This document shows positions 1 to 7,625 of a stretch of 64,000 bases of DNA, one piece after another. The notes under the pieces were generated by a model, which did not search any database, was not told where the DNA came from, and saw nothing but the letters and a program-made list of their open reading frames with translations. Location: contig NZ_BANU01000008.1 in NCBI RefSeq assembly GCF_000333035.1, positions 124,001 to 188,000 of the forward strand, in the 5' to 3' direction. Source of the DNA: Gordonia sihwensis NBRC 108236. Its GTDB lineage: Bacteria; Actinomycetota; Actinomycetes; Mycobacteriales; Mycobacteriaceae. Every line of letters starts with the position of its first letter. Positions within the stretch are counted from its first letter, which is position 1. Both the position numbers and the translations under genes were made by a program.

Positions 1-529
1 TCTGGAAGATGTGGAAGTAGCAGCGTTGGACTCGGGTGGTGGGCCAGTCGTCGGAGATCGCTGAGAGCAGCCCGCGGCCGCCGTCGATGACCGCGATGCG
101 TGGGGCGGGTTGGCGTTGCAGGATCTGCTGCCAGGCGATCTTCTTCTCGCGGTCACACCATTGCCAGTCGACGACGTGGGTGCCGTCGAAGGCGATCAGC
201 AGGCACCAGGATTGGAAGTAGGTGCCATCGAGCATCAACACCTGTGCCGGCTCGGTCAGCGGCGGTGGTGGCGGGACTTCGATGTTCCAGCACCAGGAGC
301 GTGAGCGGCGGAAGGTGCGGGCGATGACGTGGTCGGGCTGTCGGCCGTGCAGGAGCCAGGTGTGGAACGCGGTGAGCTCGGCTTTGCGGGTGACATCGGG
401 GCGCTTCTGGGTGCTGGAGGCGCCGCAGTCCTTGCAGCGCCAGCGGGTGCGGCCGGCGCTGGTGGTTCCGTTCTTGACGAGCTTGCGACCGCATACACCA
501 CAGGATGGGGAATTCCGAGAACCTGACAC
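1..529 (-). CDS. IS1249-like transposase (IS256 superfamily), 3' end cut by window edge
   Basis: Reading the minus strand from a GTG at 527-529 gives an uninterrupted frame to the window edge, about 176 residues. It opens with a Cys4 zinc ribbon (CGVCG, then CKDCG about 20 residues later). A helical segment with FRRSRSWCWNIE follows, and then the DDE-transposase core: the first Asp in LDGTYF, WQWCDREKKIAW, the second Asp in IDGGRGLL, and VQRCYFHIF. This order is what I know of IS1249-type elements. The catalytic Glu would lie outside the window. There is no ATG in this frame near the start, so GTG is chosen because it falls just before the zinc ribbon. The 23-bp palindrome at 531-553 abuts the start. 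The element marks the outer edge of the rearranged ribosomal-protein locus. Whether it is intact cannot be seen. Confidence 0.8.
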   Translation of the reverse strand, partial: MSGSRNSPSCGVCGRKLVKNGTTSAGRTRWRCKDCGASSTQKRPDVTRKAELTAFHTWLLHGRQPDHVIARTFRRSRSWCWNIEVPPPPPLTEPAQVLMLDGTYFQSWCLLIAFDGTHVVDWQWCDREKKIAWQQILQRQPAPRIAVIDGGRGLLSAISDDWPTTRVQRCYFHIFQ

Positions 530-530
530 C

Positions 531-553
531 GAACATGCTTTCAAAGCATGTTC
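531..553. repeat. 23-bp near-perfect palindrome beside the transposase start
   Basis: GAACATGCTTT followed by AAAGCATGTTC around a single central base forms an almost perfect inverted repeat. It lies immediately upstream of the transposase start and about 20 bp beyond the DUF6629 gene stop. It could be part of the element's terminal repeat, an operator for the transposase, or a short hairpin downstream of the membrane-protein gene. The sequence alone does not decide between these. Confidence 0.55.
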
Positions 554-572
554 GACCCACCATCACCCGAGG

Positions 573-1265
573 TCAGGCATCAGAAATCAGCGGATCTGTA
601 CACACATGTTGGCCTTTAACCCGCCTCCGGTTCCGCTGTTCCACCGCGAAGTGTGCGAACACGATCAAGCTGAGGAATGCGGCGAAGGTGCACCAGATCG
701 AGGCGTATCCCGCGGCGTTCATCACCGCGGCGACGCTCATCGCGACGAGATTGCCCGCTCCCATCGCGACGACGTAGCGGTGCGAGCTCGACATCGGCGC
801 GACGCAGGTGGCGAACACATAGGGAACGGCCAGCCAGGCAGCACTGAACGGGACGCCGAGCCGGTAGTCGAGGTTGCCGTCGACCACCGCGACGCTGATA
901 CCGGGCTGGATCGCGAGATACAGCATGTACACCGCGAGCACCGCGCCGACTCCCAGCGGAACCGTCTGCAACCGGCGCCGGTGTGGCTCCGATTCCATCA
1001 GCCACACGGCCCACGGGATGTAGGCAGGCAGCACGGCCCACGCGAACATCACCCACATGTGCACGCCTGCGCCGGAGAGCAGCGCCTCGCTGCGGTCGCC
1101 GAGCGCCAGCCAAGTCCATCCCTCCAGCGCCTGATGCACCCCGAAGAGCAACGGCAGCGCCGCGAAGGGCAGCTGCCGCACATCCCGGACCAGGCACAGG
1201 GTGGTGGCGCCCACCGCGGTGATCACACCGGCGCCCACGAAACTCGCAGTCGCGCTGAAGCACAT
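573..1265 (-). CDS. DUF6629-family integral membrane protein
   Basis: The protein has 230 residues and begins MCFSATASF, the hallmark N-terminus of the DUF6629 family. The frame extends 15 codons further upstream, but this ATG is preferred: it starts exactly on the family signature and has AGGA eight bases upstream. About seven hydrophobic segments cover most of the length (for example AGVITAVGATTLCLV, MWVMFAWAVLPAYIPWAVWLM, VGAVLAVYMLYLAI, SLIVFAHFAV), with a short basic tail ending QRNRRR. Function is unknown for the family. The gene sits downstream of the rpsN terminator, where rpsH would be expected in a canonical spc operon, so it looks like an insertion into that locus. It has no evident partner gene here. 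Confidence 0.75.
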   Translation of the reverse strand: MCFSATASFVGAGVITAVGATTLCLVRDVRQLPFAALPLLFGVHQALEGWTWLALGDRSEALLSGAGVHMWVMFAWAVLPAYIPWAVWLMESEPHRRRLQTVPLGVGAVLAVYMLYLAIQPGISVAVVDGNLDYRLGVPFSAAWLAVPYVFATCVAPMSSSHRYVVAMGAGNLVAMSVAAVMNAAGYASIWCTFAAFLSLIVFAHFAVEQRNRRRVKGQHVCTDPLISDA

Positions 1266-1331
1266 GCGTCGAATCCTGCCACTCGCGCGGGCACGGCAGC
1301 GGACATTCACCCTCGGCCGCGCCGCAGAACG

Positions 1332-1370
1332 GACGAGGACCCGCCTCCTTGAAGGAGACGGGTCCTCGTC
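1332..1370 (-). terminator. Strong hairpin ending the rplN-rplX-rplE-rpsN operon
   Basis: A 12-bp perfect stem (GACGAGGACCCG / CGGGTCCTCGTC) encloses a second short stem CTCCTT / AAGGAG. It lies about 20 bases past the rpsN stop. There is no clear U-tract, as is common in high-GC actinobacteria. Its position means transcription of the spc operon stops after rpsN instead of running into rpsH. Confidence 0.8.
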
Positions 1371-1390
1371 ACATGCCTATCGGCGGGAAG

Positions 1391-1576
1391 TCACCAGCTG
1401 GACTTCTGCACACCCGGCAGCTCGCCGGCGTGCGCCATGTCGCGGAAGCAGACGCGGCACAGGCCGAACTTGCGGTACACCGAGTGCGGGCGTCCGCACT
1501 TGTTGCAGCGGGTGTAACCCCGGACTGCGAACTTGGGCTTCTTGTTGGCCTTGTTGACCAGAGCCTTCTTTGCCAT
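1391..1576 (-). CDS. rpsN: 30S ribosomal protein S14, Z type (zinc-binding)
   Basis: The 61-residue protein starts [12 protein letters not shown] and carries two CxxC pairs (CNKCG and CRVCF), the zinc-ribbon version of S14. It binds 16S rRNA in the head of the 30S subunit. The short Z type is the normal form in the actinobacterial spc operon, whereas the zinc-free version is longer. The frame continues upstream, but the ATG at 1576 gives the standard N-terminus. It is the fourth gene of rplN-rplX-rplE-rpsN, 16 bp after rplE. A terminator follows at 1332-1370, so rpsH, rplF and the rest of the spc operon are not adjacent here. Confidence 0.97.
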   Translation of the reverse strand: MAKKALVNKANKKPKFAVRGYTRCNKCGRPHSVYRKFGLCRVCFRDMAHAGELPGVQKSSW

Positions 1577-1592
1577 CTCAGTTGTCCCTATC

Positions 1593-2171
1593 TCAGTTCG
1601 CGGCTGCGTCGTTGCTCTTGAACGGGAAGCCCAGAGCGCGAAGCAGCGCACGGCCTTCGTCGTCCGTGGTGGCCGAGGTGACGACCGTGATGTCCATGCC
1701 ACGCGGCCGGTCGATCGAGTCGATGTTGATCTCGTGGAACATCGACTGCTCGTTGAGGCCGAAGGTGTAGTTGCCGTTGCCGTCGAACTGGCGGTCGCTC
1801 AGACCGCGGAAGTCGCGGATACGCGGGAGGGCGATCGACACGAGGCGATCGAGGAACTCCCACATGCGGTCGCCGCGGAGGGTGACGCGCGCACCGATCG
1901 GCATGCCCTCACGCAGCTTGAACTGCGCGATGGACTTGCGGGCGCGGCGGATCTCCGGAGCCTGACCGGTGATGAGCGCCAGGTCGGCGACGGCACCGTT
2001 GATCAGCTTGGCGTCACGGGCGGCGTCGCCGACACCCATGTTCACGACGACCTTGACGACGCCGGGGATCTGCATGACGTTGGCGTAGTTGAACTCTTCG
2101 TTCAGCTTGCCCTTGATCTCCTCGCGGTACTTGAGCTTCAGGCGAGGCTGGACCTTCTCAGAAGTGGTCAT
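1593..2171 (-). CDS. rplE: 50S ribosomal protein L5
   Basis: The 192-residue L5 begins [19 protein letters not shown] and contains family signatures such as [48 protein letters not shown], and [17 protein letters not shown]. It binds 5S rRNA and contacts the P-site tRNA region in the central protuberance of the 50S subunit. Length and content are ordinary for actinobacteria. It starts two bases after the rplX stop, which suggests translational coupling, and rpsN follows 16 bp downstream. Confidence 0.98.
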   Translation of the reverse strand: MTTSEKVQPRLKLKYREEIKGKLNEEFNYANVMQIPGVVKVVVNMGVGDAARDAKLINGAVADLALITGQAPEIRRARKSIAQFKLREGMPIGARVTLRGDRMWEFLDRLVSIALPRIRDFRGLSDRQFDGNGNYTFGLNEQSMFHEINIDSIDRPRGMDITVVTSATTDDEGRALLRALGFPFKSNDAAAN

Positions 2172-2172
2172 A

Positions 2173-2490
2173 TCAGATGTCCTTCCCGGTCTTGCGGGAG
2201 ATGCGGACGTTCTTGCCGGTCTCCTCGTCGCGGCGGTAACCGACGCGGGTCGGGTTGCCGTCGGCGTCGACGATCATCACGTTCGAGACGTGGATCGGAG
2301 CCTCCTGCGTCACGATGCCGCCGGACTCCGCACCGCGCTCGTTCGCCGAGGCGCTGGTGTGCTTCTTGATGCGGTTGACGCCCTCGACGAGCACGCGCTC
2401 GCGCTTCGGGTAGGCCTCGATGACCTTGCCCTTGGCGCCCTTGTCCTTGCCCGCGATGACGATGACGGTGTCACCCTTATGGATCTTCAT
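2173..2490 (-). CDS. rplX: 50S ribosomal protein L24
   Basis: The 105-residue L24 has an N-terminal KOW motif ([19 protein letters not shown]) and the usual [13 protein letters not shown] and [15 protein letters not shown] blocks. L24 is an assembly initiator of the 50S subunit and sits near the exit tunnel. The start ATG lies three bases after the rplN stop. Nothing is unusual in length or composition. Confidence 0.98.
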   Translation of the reverse strand: MKIHKGDTVIVIAGKDKGAKGKVIEAYPKRERVLVEGVNRIKKHTSASANERGAESGGIVTQEAPIHVSNVMIVDADGNPTRVGYRRDEETGKNVRISRKTGKDI

Positions 2491-2493
2491 GGG

Positions 2494-2862
2494 TCAGATC
2501 ACCTCCGGTGCGAGCGAAACGATCTTCATGAAGCGCTTGTCACGCAGCTCGCGGCCGACCGGGCCGAAGATGCGGGTACCGCGCGGGTCGCTCTCGTTCT
2601 TGAGGATGACGGCCGCGTTCTCATCGAACTTGATGTACGAGCCGTCCGGGCGACGGCGCTCCTTGACGGTGCGCACGATGACGGCCTTGACGACCTCACC
2701 CTTCTTGATGTTTCCGCCGGGGATGGCGTCCTTGACGGTGGCGACGATGACGTCACCCACGCCGGCGTAGCGCCGCGACGATCCACCGAGAACACGGATG
2801 CAGAGGATCTCCTTCGCACCGGTGTTGTCGGCCACGCGCAGCCGCGATTCCTGCTGAATCAC
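2494..2862 (-). CDS. rplN: 50S ribosomal protein L14
   Basis: The 122-residue L14 ([20 protein letters not shown] at the N-terminus, [11 protein letters not shown] and [14 protein letters not shown] inside) is full length from a GTG at 2860-2862. A good AAGGAG ribosome-binding site lies about seven bases upstream. The frame extends further upstream without an ATG, but that extension has no L14 character. It is the first gene of the truncated spc block. The 243 bases between it and the companion gene upstream must hold its promoter, because the S10 operon that normally feeds it ends 60 kb away. No promoter there is convincing to me; ATAAGTAT about 30 bases upstream of the start is the most AT-rich candidate. 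Confidence 0.96.
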   Translation of the reverse strand: MIQQESRLRVADNTGAKEILCIRVLGGSSRRYAGVGDVIVATVKDAIPGGNIKKGEVVKAVIVRTVKERRRPDGSYIKFDENAAVILKNESDPRGTRIFGPVGRELRDKRFMKIVSLAPEVI

Positions 2863-3105
2863 TGCGTAGTCTCCTTGACCTGGATACTTATGTCCGCCGG
2901 ATTTCCGACCCGACGCACACGGTCTGTCACCATCGAAACCCGCGCCTGCCTGGGCGTTCCCCGGATTCCGGAGGACGCCGCAGTGGGTTCGCGGCTCGAC
3001 TCGCGGCGCACACGCCGCAGGCAACCGCTCTAGTGTAGGCCGATCCCCCTGCTGCAGCCAAATCAGTTCAGCGCCGGGACCTGGGGAAACCTCGCCTGCG
3101 AGTGC

Positions 3106-4194
3106 TCACCGTGCCGGCCGTCCGCCTTCGGCGGGCTCCGGTGGAAAGTCGATCCTGCGGGCGGAACCGTCCTCGGCGACGGCGATCGTGGCGTACCGGT
3201 CTCGCCGCTCGGGCAGGAGCCGCACCGTGACCTGCGCGCCGGCGCGCGCCCCCGTCAGCACCCCGACGGCGGCCTGCCGGACGTCGTGCAGCACGGTGCT
3301 GTCGAGGACCGGCGCTGCCTTCCGGTCGTCCAGCAGCAGCACGCGGACGCCGCGTGCTCGCGCCTGCCACGCGGCCTCGGCCAGTTCGGGGACATCGAGC
3401 CCCGGAGCCCGGATGCGGTCGCGCAAGCCGGCCTCCACGAGCAGACACATCGCCACTTCCCGGTCGGTCAGCGGTTCACCCGAGGCGATGCGCTCGAGCA
3501 GCGGCCGCACCCCGTCCTGCAGCTGTCGGATGCGGTCGCCGCGGACCGCCAGGGGCTCCCCGTCCGCCCCGCCCCGTTCCCCCAGGCCCCGTTCTCGCAG
3601 GCCCCGTTCTCGCAGCCTGCGCATGGCACTGATCTGCCGGACGCGTGGCCGGATGATCATCGCGAAGAAGGTGGCCGCTGCCAGTATCCCGATGTTCCCG
3701 GGCACCGCGATCTGCGCCGCCGTCACGAAGTCGATGTCGCGAGCCTGGGCCGCCACGGCCGTGGCGAGCACGCCCAGGAGTCCGCCCGCCCACGCGATCG
3801 CGATCTGCCCGCGCACCGCGAGGACCAGCGACGTCAATGCCACGGCGCCGCCGAGTGACAAGACTGCCGCACGGTCGCTCACCTCGGCCGCCCAGACGGA
3901 CAGCCCGGACGCGGCCACGCCGGACGCCGCCACGGCGACCGCGTGCCACGGCCGCATCGGGTCGGACGGCGAGCGCAGTCCGGCGACCCAGCCGGCGCCC
4001 AGGATCACGAACCCGCCGACATACGCGGCCGGCGCCCGCACGTCGCCGCTGGCCAGACCGAGTGCGGCGAACGCCGTCCAAGCACAGGCCACCACCAGCG
4101 CCGCGCCCCGGCTCCGCAGACCGAGCACGGTCGCGACGTCGGCACTCCCCTGCTGGGCGGCGCGGTCTGCCGCAACCCGATCCGGCGCGGTCAT
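3106..4194 (-). CDS. Membrane companion of kinase A, degenerate kinase-like C-terminus
   Basis: This 362-residue protein has six predicted transmembrane segments in its first 190 residues. An Arg/Glu-rich linker (RLRERGLRERGLGERGG) follows, then a soluble C-terminal domain of about 150 residues. That domain reads VRPLLERIASGEPLTDREVA, EAGLRDRIRAPGLD, ARARGVRVLLLDDR, VTVRLLPERRDRYATIAV. The same pattern (EA/ELRD.IR, AR.RGV.V.L.DD) occurs in the proteins at 8175-9290 and 10444-11502. All three are encoded directly after a histidine kinase with stop/start overlap, here ATGA at 4191-4194. The C-terminal half resembles a sensor-kinase output region that lacks the N and G boxes needed for ATP. A role as a non-catalytic partner of the kinase is inference. 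I do not know a named family for it. Confidence 0.6.
   Translation of the reverse strand: MTAPDRVAADRAAQQGSADVATVLGLRSRGAALVVACAWTAFAALGLASGDVRAPAAYVGGFVILGAGWVAGLRSPSDPMRPWHAVAVAASGVAASGLSVWAAEVSDRAAVLSLGGAVALTSLVLAVRGQIAIAWAGGLLGVLATAVAAQARDIDFVTAAQIAVPGNIGILAAATFFAMIIRPRVRQISAMRRLRERGLRERGLGERGGADGEPLAVRGDRIRQLQDGVRPLLERIASGEPLTDREVAMCLLVEAGLRDRIRAPGLDVPELAEAAWQARARGVRVLLLDDRKAAPVLDSTVLHDVRQAAVGVLTGARAGAQVTVRLLPERRDRYATIAVAEDGSARRIDFPPEPAEGGRPAR
3570..3614. repeat. 15-bp in-frame tandem repeat, two perfect copies plus one degenerate
   Basis: GGCCCCGTTCTCGCA occurs at 3585-3599 and again at 3600-3614 without a gap. A third copy with a few mismatches precedes it at 3570-3584. The unit keeps frame and encodes repeated Glu-Arg-Gly-Leu/Arg units in the linker between the membrane and cytoplasmic halves of the companion protein. 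It looks like replication slippage and may vary in length between strains. Confidence 0.8.
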
Positions 4195-5438
4195 CCGACG
4201 CTCACCGCCGCCGGTGACCAGCGCAGACGGACAGTGCAGCCCTGTCCCGGCCTGCTGACGACGACGGCCTCTCCACCGCGGAGCGCGCCGACGCGATGGC
4301 GGATGCTCAGCGCCAGCCCGAGGCGGTCCGCCGACACCGATTCGGGATCGAAGCCCACCCCGTCGTCGGTCACCACGATCTGGATCAGGTCGGGCCCGAT
4401 TCCGATGAACACCGCCGTCGCAGCCGCGGCGCCGGCGTGGACGACGCTGTTACGCACGGCCTCGGCGGCTGCCTCGGCCAACGCCGAGATCACCGTGTCG
4501 GGACAGGCGATCGCGTGGTCGTCGATCTCGACCGTCACCGGCAGATCGCCGTCGATCCGCGCGATCACCGCCCGCAGCCGGGCCACCGCCTCCCTGGCGC
4601 CCACGTCGTCGGGCGTTCCCGCTTCATCGGCCAGCCGGTCCAGCGCCTCGAGTGCACCGGCGGCCTGGTCGGCCACTCGTGGGTCGTCCCGGTCGGCCGC
4701 CACCGCCACGAAGGTCGAGAGCACATAGTCGTGAATGAGGGCGTCGACCCGCGCCGCCTCCACCTCTGCCACTCCCTGAGCGACTGCCGATTCGGCTTTC
4801 GATCGGGACTCGTCGAGTTCCGCGCCGAGCCGCAGCACCCGATGGGCCAACAGAACACACACCGACGTGAACACGATCCCGAAGAGCGCCTCCTCCACCG
4901 CCGACCACACATCGGCGCCGGTGACGTACCAGACCGCGACCATCGCACCCAGAAGCTTGGCGACGGCCAGCAGTGCGATCGCCTCGCGGACCGGCCGCAC
5001 CAGGACCGCTGCCATGCCCACCAGGCCGGCGAAGTCGAGGATCCAGAACGCCGGGCTCTGTGTCTCGGCGCGGCACAGCGCCAGCCACAGCACCGCCGCG
5101 GCGAACAGGCCGATCGCGCACGAGAGTGCAAGGGCCGCGATGCCGCGATGCCAGGCTCTCACCAGCGAGGCCGCCAACAGTGCGAAGCCCGGGCCGAAGG
5201 CGAGCAGGGCGGCGGCCACCGGGTACCACTGCGGCAGCCGTCCATCGGCTTCAGACGCCATCTGCGGCAGCGCGATCACCGCGTAGATGAGATAGCCGAT
5301 TCCGACGAACCTGGCCAGGGAGGTTCGGACGCGGTCACGCTGAGGGTCGCCGCCGAGAACCGTTCCCATCGAATGTCGCCGCCCGCCGTCCGGAGATCCG
5401 GACAGCGGGCGGCGACTTCTGATGAAAGTCCGGGTCAC
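4191..5438 (-). CDS. Membrane sensor histidine kinase A (NarX/DesK-like, HATPase_c)
   Basis: The chosen GTG at 5436-5438 overlaps the stop of the upstream HTH gene (GTGA) and gives 415 residues; an ATG at 5369 would give 392. Six transmembrane segments come first. A HisKA_3-like helix follows with its His in DALIHDYVLS. A complete ATP-binding domain ends the protein: N box EAVRNSVVHAG, G1 box DDGVGFDP, and LGLALSIRHRVGALRGG. This predicts a membrane kinase that senses through its membrane part and phosphorylates a NarL-type regulator; the obvious partner is the regulator at 5947-6639 in the same gene run. It is paralogous to the kinases at 9287-10447 and 11499-12686. The companion at 3106-4194 is translationally coupled to it. 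The ligand is unknown. Confidence 0.82.
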   Translation of the reverse strand: MTRTFIRSRRPLSGSPDGGRRHSMGTVLGGDPQRDRVRTSLARFVGIGYLIYAVIALPQMASEADGRLPQWYPVAAALLAFGPGFALLAASLVRAWHRGIAALALSCAIGLFAAAVLWLALCRAETQSPAFWILDFAGLVGMAAVLVRPVREAIALLAVAKLLGAMVAVWYVTGADVWSAVEEALFGIVFTSVCVLLAHRVLRLGAELDESRSKAESAVAQGVAEVEAARVDALIHDYVLSTFVAVAADRDDPRVADQAAGALEALDRLADEAGTPDDVGAREAVARLRAVIARIDGDLPVTVEIDDHAIACPDTVISALAEAAAEAVRNSVVHAGAAAATAVFIGIGPDLIQIVVTDDGVGFDPESVSADRLGLALSIRHRVGALRGGEAVVVSRPGQGCTVRLRWSPAAVSVG

Positions 5439-5770
5439 CACTCCTCTAGTGTCGTATACCCGTCCTGCAATGCGCGAGCGAGAAGGTGCGCTTTCGTCGG
5501 TGCCGGGCGGCCGACGGCCGCGTACTTGGCACGAATCCGCGAAATATGCGTGCTCACGGTCGACTGAGAGATGAAGAGTTTGTTCGCGGCGTCCTCTTTC
5601 GACTCCGCCGCCATCCACGCGAGGAGCACTTCGACCTCACGTGTCGACAGTGCGGGTCGCGACGGAGGTGCGACGACCAGATGCGGCAGTACTGCTGCAT
5701 CGACCACCGGCGCCGTCATGCGGGGCACCCGCCCATCGTTGATTCCGACCTCGAGTTCGGCAACGCTCAC
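5435..5770 (-). CDS. Stand-alone LuxR-type HTH protein without receiver domain
   Basis: From a GTG at 5768-5770, preceded by AGGAGG seven bases upstream, the protein has 111 residues. The first 45 have no recognisable receiver. Residues of about 50-105 form a LuxR/GerE helix-turn-helix (LSTREVEVLLAWM, ISQSTVSTHISRIRAKYA). Its end (IRAKYAAVGRPAPTKAHLLARALQDGY) matches closely the end of the response regulator at 5947-6639. It therefore looks like a duplicated output domain. It lies between that regulator (176 bp upstream) and kinase A, with GTGA overlap to the kinase. Without a phospho-acceptor it may act constitutively, or by pairing with the full regulator; this is inference. Confidence 0.75.
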   Translation of the reverse strand: MSVAELEVGINDGRVPRMTAPVVDAAVLPHLVVAPPSRPALSTREVEVLLAWMAAESKEDAANKLFISQSTVSTHISRIRAKYAAVGRPAPTKAHLLARALQDGYTTLEEW

Positions 5771-5946
5771 AGGCGATCCTCCTGTCAAATCCCCGACCGG
5801 CTGTGGTTGGCACCTGAACAGGAATCGCCCAGGCTCACAATCAACGTTACGAACGGCGTCGCCGCCCCGGTAGACCCAGAAATAGGGACATCTTCGGGCG
5901 TTCCGCGCGCTGTGACGCACGGCATGTGAGCAGCGGAGAAGGCCCC

Positions 5947-6639
5947 TCAGGAGTCCCGGAGCGGCATCGGGAGCCAGCCGTCTTCGACCGCACGTTTGAA
6001 CAGGTCGAGTTTGGTGCGCGTGGGACGGCCCGCATCGGCGTACTTCTGCCGGATCCGCTTCAGGTACTCGTTGACCGTGTCCGGGGTGACACCCAACTCC
6101 TGTCCGACGCTGACCGACGTCCCGCCGGACGCATACAGCGTCAGCACTCGTTGCAGCTGCGGACTCAGGTCGACGGCATCGAGGTTCGGGTCACCGTCGA
6201 TGGCGGCCGCCCACTCGGTGGTCAGCACTTCCTCGCCGCCGGCCGCGGCGCGGATCGCGGCGAGGATCTCCTCCTCGGAGGCGGACTTGAGAACCACCGC
6301 GAGCGTCCCCGCGCGGGCAGCCGAGCGCAGCAGGTCCGGATGCTCACCGGAGGTGTAGACGACCGTCACGATGCCGTGATCGGCGAGCGTGCTGACGTTC
6401 TCCCGCGGGGTGGTTCCGTCATTGAGACGCAGGTCGAGGATCACGACGTCGAGATCCGTCGCCTTGTCCAGGAGCTCGGCCACGGTGGGTGCGGAGCCGA
6501 CGAGTTCGAGGTCGTCCTGACGCTCCAGAATCCTTTCGATCCCCCATACCGGCGACTGGTGGTCGTCGACCATCCCGACGCGAACGATCCCGGACTCGGG
6601 CGTCCGCGGACCGCCGTCGTCGTCCATGTGCTTCGTCAT
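5947..6639 (-). CDS. NarL/LuxR-family two-component response regulator
   Basis: The 230-residue protein has an N-terminal receiver (residues about 17-140) with the acidic pair in GMVDDHQ, the phospho-acceptor Asp in VVILDLRL, the Thr switch in VVYTSGEHP, and the Lys in AVVLKSAS. A LuxR-type HTH domain (about 160-225) follows: LSPQLQRVLTLYASG, LGVTPDTVNEYLKRIRQKYA. It is the only complete response regulator in the window, while three kinases are present. It may thus be the shared output of kinase A and perhaps of kinases B and C. It heads the run regulator, HTH protein, kinase A, companion A on the minus strand and is divergent from the decarboxylase-like gene at 6810. A second ATG at 6627 is an alternative start. 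Confidence 0.9.
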   Translation of the reverse strand: MTKHMDDDGGPRTPESGIVRVGMVDDHQSPVWGIERILERQDDLELVGSAPTVAELLDKATDLDVVILDLRLNDGTTPRENVSTLADHGIVTVVYTSGEHPDLLRSAARAGTLAVVLKSASEEEILAAIRAAAGGEEVLTTEWAAAIDGDPNLDAVDLSPQLQRVLTLYASGGTSVSVGQELGVTPDTVNEYLKRIRQKYADAGRPTRTKLDLFKRAVEDGWLPMPLRDS

Positions 6640-6809
6640 CTCCCCATCCCCTGTCCGATACGAACATCTCGGACGTCTTCAAAGTATCGAACGCCTCCGA
6701 CAAGATCTCGGTGTTCCTTCGTTCGGGGGACCAAAGTCCGTGACATGCGCCATCTCCTTCACCAGGGAACTCACCCGCAACGCCAGACTCACGACGTAGC
6801 GTGAGACAG

Positions 6810-7568
6810 ATGACTGACATGCGAGTTCACGACGTTCTGGGCGTCGACGTCGAGATGCCCGTACGGATCCGGTCGGCACGCTGCTTCGTCGCCGGGTTCA
6901 CCGCCGACACCGAAGCCGTGCGCGCCGCCGTCCGCCGCCGCGGCGACCTGGACCTGGCACCGTTGCAGGTGCGCCGCGGACGAGCACTGTGCATGCTCGT
7001 CTTCGTCGACTACCGGGACGGCGACCTCGGGCCGTACAACGAGTTCGGCGTCTGCTTCCTCATGCAGCCGCCCGGGCGGCAGGCCTCGGCGCTGTCCGCG
7101 ATGCGATCCCTGGCGTCGGCCGACGCCCATGCGTTGATCCACGATCTGCCGGTGGACGGCGAGTTCACTCTGGCGGCCGGCCGCGGGATCTGGGGCTTCC
7201 CGAAGATCCTCGCCGATTTCGAGGTCGACCACGACTCGGCGGTGAAGCACGGACGCGTCAGCCAGGACGGCAGGCTCATCGCCGACCTCACCGTGAGCCG
7301 TGGCGTCCCGGTTCCCGACAGCGCGCGCGACACCGTTCTGCAGGCGTATTCGCAACTCGACGGCGTCGCGCGCCGGACCCCGTGGCGTCTGACCTCCACC
7401 TCGGGAACCAGGACCCGACTGGGTGGCGCGCGCCTGACGCTGGGCGACCACCCGATCGCGGACGAACTGCGGCGCCTGGATCTGTCCCGGCGCGCGCTGA
7501 TGGCGTCGTCGGTGGCCGACCTGTCGATGACCTTCGACGATGCGACCGTGCTCACCCCGGCACCCTGA
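6810..7568 (+). CDS. Acetoacetate decarboxylase-fold protein
   Basis: The 252-residue protein matches the acetoacetate decarboxylase (ADC-like) superfamily. It has PVRIRSARCFVAGF near the N-terminus, LGPYNEFGVCFLM for the conserved GPYxE strand, and GIWGFPKILADFEV. The Lys in GFPK is placed like the Schiff-base lysine of the family. Many members act on other small keto acids, so the substrate cannot be named. An ATG at 6810 is preferred over the GTG at 6801: TAGCGT, a TAnnnT-type -10, lies seven bases before the ATG, which fits leaderless transcription common in these bacteria, and no good ribosome-binding site is present. The long antisense frame on the minus strand here is a codon-bias shadow. 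It has no visible functional link to the NRPS. Confidence 0.75.
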   Translation: MTDMRVHDVLGVDVEMPVRIRSARCFVAGFTADTEAVRAAVRRRGDLDLAPLQVRRGRALCMLVFVDYRDGDLGPYNEFGVCFLMQPPGRQASALSAMRSLASADAHALIHDLPVDGEFTLAAGRGIWGFPKILADFEVDHDSAVKHGRVSQDGRLIADLTVSRGVPVPDSARDTVLQAYSQLDGVARRTPWRLTSTSGTRTRLGGARLTLGDHPIADELRRLDLSRRALMASSVADLSMTFDDATVLTPAP

Positions 7569-7578
7569 CGGCGACATC

Positions 7579-7597
7579 TGCTGTTAGGCTTGCCTAA
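7579..7597 (+). promoter_or_regulatory. DtxR/IdeR-like iron box upstream of lipoprotein gene
   Basis: The 19 bases ending in TTAGGCTTGCCTAA match the iron-box consensus TTAGGTTAGGCTAACCTAA at 14 of 19 positions by eye. The core TTAGGC-TT-GCCTAA is a perfect inverted repeat. It ends 28 bases before the lipoprotein start, where a bound repressor would block transcription. DtxR/IdeR repression under high iron is established for such boxes in this order. The assignment here is by pattern only. Confidence 0.6.
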
Positions 7598-7625
7598 ATA
7601 ATCCCGTCTGACCACTAGGAGAGCC

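Noticed and set aside
153-566. 137-codon minus-strand frame over the transposase region
   Set aside because: It is in a different frame from the zinc-ribbon and DDE motifs of the transposase and has a compositionally biased product.
222-1352. 376-codon plus-strand frame over the transposase and DUF6629 gene
   Set aside because: Antisense to two recognisable genes, with a low-complexity Arg/His-rich product.
6789-7577. Minus-strand frame opposite the acetoacetate decarboxylase-like gene
   Set aside because: No family resemblance, whereas the plus-strand frame has clear ADC motifs.
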